Source: Rikenellaceae bacterium
GTDB taxonomy: Bacteria; Bacteroidota; Bacteroidia; Bacteroidales; UBA932
Direction: 5' to 3'
Length of the DNA stretch: 9,942 nt
NCBI GenBank assembly: GCA_900769385.1
Contig: CAAGGO010000009.1
Location: 1-9,942, forward strand
This document shows, in pieces, positions 7,364 to 9,942 of the stretch; position 1 is the stretch's first letter; each line of letters starts with the position of its first letter. The notes beneath the pieces are model-generated. The model worked only from the letters and a program-made list of their open reading frames with translations, searched no databases and was not told the origin of the DNA. A program made the position numbers and the translations under genes.

Positions 7364-8443
7364 TTAGTCTATATTGTCCAACACTACAGGCAATCCTGTA
7401 CGCAACTGCAGGGTACCTGATACAATTACTGTATCTCCTTTATTCAAACCGCTTACAATCTGCACATCCTTGTCTGTCCTTATGCCAACCTGCACGGTTA
7501 CAGGCTGTGCCTTACCACCTTTGTAAAGGTAAATCTTGTCTACACCCATCTCTGGAACAATTGACTCAGAAGGCACTGTAAGGGCATTCTCAATCCTCTG
7601 TTTTTCAAGGTTTACAGATGCATATCTTCCTGCAAGTGCAGCCCCCTGGGTGTTGTTGTAAAGGGCCCTTATCTTAAGTGTATGGGTTTCAGGGTCAATC
7701 ATTGACTCCTTTGCGTATACTTTTGCGTGGAACTTGTCAAGTTCACCAGGAAGGGTGAACTCCACATTGTATCCAATCTGCACATCATCCGCATAATGCT
7801 CGGGAACAGCAAACTCCACTTTAATAGGGGAAATCTTGGTAAGTTTTGCCACTACAACTGAAGGAGATGCGTATGAACCCACACTCACACCCCTCAAACC
7901 TATTACACCGTCAAATGGGGCTCTAAGCTCCGTTAGGGCAATATTGGCCTCAACCATCTCAATCTCTGCCTTCAGGGTTGCAAGGTCTGTCTTAACCTGC
8001 TCGTATGCCTCCTGGCTCACGGCATCCCTCTTCAAAAGGGTGCTCTGGCGGTAAACCCTGTCTTCTGCAAGTTTCACCTGAGCTGTAAGACGGCTCAACT
8101 GTGCCTGCAGGGTTCTGTCATTCACCTTTGCAAGCAGTTCACCTTTCTTTACAAAGGTTCCCTCCTTAAAGTTGATATGGGTTATTTTTCCCGATGTCTC
8201 AAATGAAAGGTTCACCTCCTCGTCGGGAAGAAGATTACCGTTGATGTAGATTTCATCTGAAAGGGTCTGTGGTTTTGCAACAATTGCATTTACATTAAGT
8301 ATCTGCTTGTTGCCCTTTCCTTTTGATACTTTGTCCGCTGCGGCAAGTTCCTTGTTTTCTTTAGGGAGCTGTGAATATACACCCCAAGCCGCCAAAGAGA
8401 GGAGGATCAGTGCTACCAATCCCCATTTTAGTTTTTTATTCAT
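7364..8443 (-). CDS. RND periplasmic adaptor (membrane fusion protein)
   Basis: A 359-residue adaptor that joins the RND permease to the TolC-type channel. Residues 7-24 form an N-terminal hydrophobic anchor (WGLVALILLSLAAWGVY). No lipobox Cys is present, so it should be held by a helix rather than by lipid as AcrA is. Next come the first half of the barrel-sandwich (lipoyl-like) domain, about 62-108 (SGKITHINFKEGTFVKKGELLAKVND), an alpha-hairpin about 111-172 (RLTAQVKLAEDRVYRQSTLL), and the second lipoyl half, about 173-203 (LRAPFDGVIGLRGVSVGSY). A beta-barrel follows at about 206-283 and a membrane-proximal domain at about 285-355 (GLNKGDTVIVSGTLQLRTG). The hairpin is of ordinary length for HAE-1 adaptors, and all domains are complete. 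It lies 7 bases before the permease gene and 64 bases after the receptor stop. The start is fixed by the anchor; the leader is A/T-rich without a Shine-Dalgarno sequence. Confidence 0.95.
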   Translation of the reverse strand: MNKKLKWGLVALILLSLAAWGVYSQLPKENKELAAADKVSKGKGNKQILNVNAIVAKPQTLSDEIYINGNLLPDEEVNLSFETSGKITHINFKEGTFVKKGELLAKVNDRTLQAQLSRLTAQVKLAEDRVYRQSTLLKRDAVSQEAYEQVKTDLATLKAEIEMVEANIALTELRAPFDGVIGLRGVSVGSYASPSVVVAKLTKISPIKVEFAVPEHYADDVQIGYNVEFTLPGELDKFHAKVYAKESMIDPETHTLKIRALYNNTQGAALAGRYASVNLEKQRIENALTVPSESIVPEMGVDKIYLYKGGKAQPVTVQVGIRTDKDVQIVSGLNKGDTVIVSGTLQLRTGLPVVLDNID

Positions 8444-8474
8444 AGGTTAATCAGTTTTTTGGCCCTGTTCTACT

Positions 8475-8507
8475 ACAAAAATTATTCCTTAAATCTACCT
8501 TTTTTGT
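8475..8507. repeat. A/T-rich inverted repeat in the receptor-adaptor gap
   Basis: ACAAAAA (8475-8481) and TTTTTGT (8501-8507) are perfect 7-base inverted arms around 19 bases. They fill much of the only sizeable non-coding gap in the minus-strand group (8444-8507) and begin directly after the receptor stop. The stem has a single G/C pair and would be weak. It could be an attenuating or mRNA-processing structure, or simple A/T bias. No convincing Bacteroidota promoter accompanies it. Confidence 0.3.
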
Positions 8508-9942
8508 CTAAAATTGCACAGAAAATGTTGCGCCAAACTCTGCAGGCATTCCCTGCGAGAAGAATCCGTTTCCAACAGACTGGAACCAGAATGCGTTATA
8601 CTCTGTATCAGTGAGGTTTTTGCCCCACAATTCCAATGAGAAATTGCCCTTTTCTGCATAGATTGAACTTCCCAGCAATGAGTAGAAATCCTGCGCAAGG
8701 GTGTTCTCTTCATTCCAGTAAATCTTTCCAATGCCGGTGTATCCTATTCTCAACTGCAGTTTGTCAAGGGCATTGCCAAGTGAATAGAATGTGTATGCAG
8801 CGTTGGCAGCAAGGGTATTCTGCGGTACATAAGGGACATATTTTCCCTTGTAGTCATTAATTCCGTCATTGTATTTTACAAATTTGGCACTGGTGTGTCC
8901 GTATGATATTCCTGCTGTAAGGTTGCCTGTAATCTGTGCATTAAGGGCCAATTCGGCACCGTAGCTCTCAGTTTTTCCGGCATTGGTCATCATACGGCCA
9001 GTGGTGTTGCCGTCGGGAAAAACAGTAAGCTGCTGGTCTGTACAGTCTATGTAGAAGAGTGCTGCATCTGCAGTAACCTTGCCAAGGGTAAGGTGTGCAC
9101 CTGCCTCAAAGTTCCAGCTGTATTCCGGTCTGTAGGTGATGATCTCATCTACAGAGTAGCTTGGAGAGGATGCTCCGCCTCCCATCTGGCCACCCATAGA
9201 GCCCAGGGAGCCTCCGGCATTTTTCATAAGATCGTCCATAAGGTCTGTCTTGAGCTTGTTCTGCAGGATATCTGAGAATATCTGGGTATTGTATCCACCC
9301 GCCTTGAAACCTCTTGTAACTGAAGCATAAAGGTTTCCATTCTCCTGCAATGAGTACTGCAGGGCAAATTTTGGAAGCAGCTCAAAATAATCCTCACACA
9401 GCTTGTCTCCCATAGTGGTGTTCACACCGCTCTCAACCTTAATCTCCCTTGGCGGCATCATTGGGCTCATCTGAATCTTCATACTGTAGATATAGTCTAC
9501 AGCACTGGTTGAAACATAGTCAATTCTTGCACGCTCATAATCAAGCCTCAACCCTGCCGTAAAGGTAAATCTTCCGGCATTTATCTGGGACTGGTGGTAC
9601 ATTGCCGCACCAAAAACAGGCAGTTCAAACTTGCTTGAAAGGTCAAACTCCTTCTGCTTGAACTCCAGTTTTGCGGTGTTCATTGGGGCAGGCATTCCCT
9701 GGAACATACCGTTAATGTTGCCCAGGATAAGTTTGTTTATACCATCTTCCTTAAACCTTACAGGGGCATCCATATCCATATCCTTGTAGAACAGGGTAAC
9801 ACCTGTAAGCCACTGCCAGATGCTTTTCTGGTTGGTATTCTTGATTGTAAAATCCTGGGTAACAGTATTCTCGTGCTGGGCCTGCTGCAAGGTAAACATA
9901 CTTTCCGGGGTAAAATCCTGATCAAGGGTCATACAATCATCC
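8508..9942 (-). CDS. TonB-dependent outer-membrane receptor, C-terminal beta-barrel, 5'-truncated
   Basis: The frame is open from the right edge to TAG at 8510-8508. Three codons precede the Met at 9932, so that Met need not be the start and the plug domain and TonB box lie outside. About 477 residues of the 22-strand barrel are seen. Counting from that Met, typical barrel motifs are GRFTFTAGLRLDYERARIDY (120-139), NLYASVTRGFKAGGYN (200-215), YRPEYSWNFEAGAHLTLG (267-284), ESYGAELALNAQITGNLTAG (322-341), WGKNLTDTEYNAFWF (436-450) and the terminal strand GATFSVQF ending in Phe. These match siderophore- or metal-type receptors (the FyuA-like style) rather than SusC, and no SusD gene follows. An unusual Gly/Met-rich insertion lies at about 213-268. 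Other Met clusters are DMDMDAP, GMFQGMPAPM and MSPMMPP. The gene precedes the efflux operon in the same direction, 64 bases away. The import substrate is unknown. Confidence 0.92.
   Translation of the reverse strand, partial: DDCMTLDQDFTPESMFTLQQAQHENTVTQDFTIKNTNQKSIWQWLTGVTLFYKDMDMDAPVRFKEDGINKLILGNINGMFQGMPAPMNTAKLEFKQKEFDLSSKFELPVFGAAMYHQSQINAGRFTFTAGLRLDYERARIDYVSTSAVDYIYSMKIQMSPMMPPREIKVESGVNTTMGDKLCEDYFELLPKFALQYSLQENGNLYASVTRGFKAGGYNTQIFSDILQNKLKTDLMDDLMKNAGGSLGSMGGQMGGGASSPSYSVDEIITYRPEYSWNFEAGAHLTLGKVTADAALFYIDCTDQQLTVFPDGNTTGRMMTNAGKTESYGAELALNAQITGNLTAGISYGHTSAKFVKYNDGINDYKGKYVPYVPQNTLAANAAYTFYSLGNALDKLQLRIGYTGIGKIYWNEENTLAQDFYSLLGSSIYAEKGNFSLELWGKNLTDTEYNAFWFQSVGNGFFSQGMPAEFGATFSVQF

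Noticed and set aside
8460..8507. Possible Bacteroidota promoter (-7 TAnnTTTG, -33 TTTG) before the adaptor gene
   Set aside because: The closest -7 match is AATTTTTG (minus strand of 8476-8483), which has the wrong first base, and no TTTG stands at the required upstream distance.
9174..9215. Gly/Met-rich tract of the receptor as a frameshift or assembly artefact
   Set aside because: The frame stays open with barrel motifs on both sides in the same phase, so no frameshift is needed to explain it.

Overview
The window looks like a chromosomal piece from a member of the Bacteroidota, most likely the order Bacteroidales. The evidence is the gene content (a Porin_10-type putative porin, a MltF-like transglycosylase with a short periplasmic module, a LolE/FtsX-type permease, and a TonB-dependent receptor joined to an RND pump operon), the A/T-rich leaders mostly lacking Shine-Dalgarno sequences, and the moderate G+C with frequent ATA codons. 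I cannot assign a genus. Nearly all bases are coding. There are no RNA genes, insertion sequences, CRISPR arrays or gene-free stretches over 64 bases.

Plus strand, 1-2978: three closely spaced genes, probably one operon for the cell envelope. They are the 3' end of a putative beta-barrel porin, a membrane-anchored MltF-like lytic transglycosylase, and a complete LolE/FtsX-type ABC permease with no ATPase gene beside it. The gaps are 8 and 16 bases.

Minus strand, 9942-2981: a four-gene cluster read right to left. It starts with the C-terminal part of a TonB-dependent receptor, then a 64-base gap, then a complete tripartite efflux system: periplasmic adaptor, HAE-1-type RND permease and TolC-type outer membrane channel, with gaps of 7 and 5 bases. 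The adaptor, pump and channel should form one envelope-spanning, proton-driven exporter. The receptor would add an energised outer-membrane import step, and its substrate cannot be told from sequence.

The two groups converge at 2978/2981 with only two bases between stop codons, so each transcript must end inside the opposing gene. Inverted repeats lie on both sides of the junction and are candidate 3'-end structures. The gene families are all familiar and I see no clearly new system. The points most worth a second look are the Gly/Met-rich insertion in the receptor, the receptor-pump pairing, the buried hairpins at the junction, and the reduced substrate-binding-like module of the transglycosylase.
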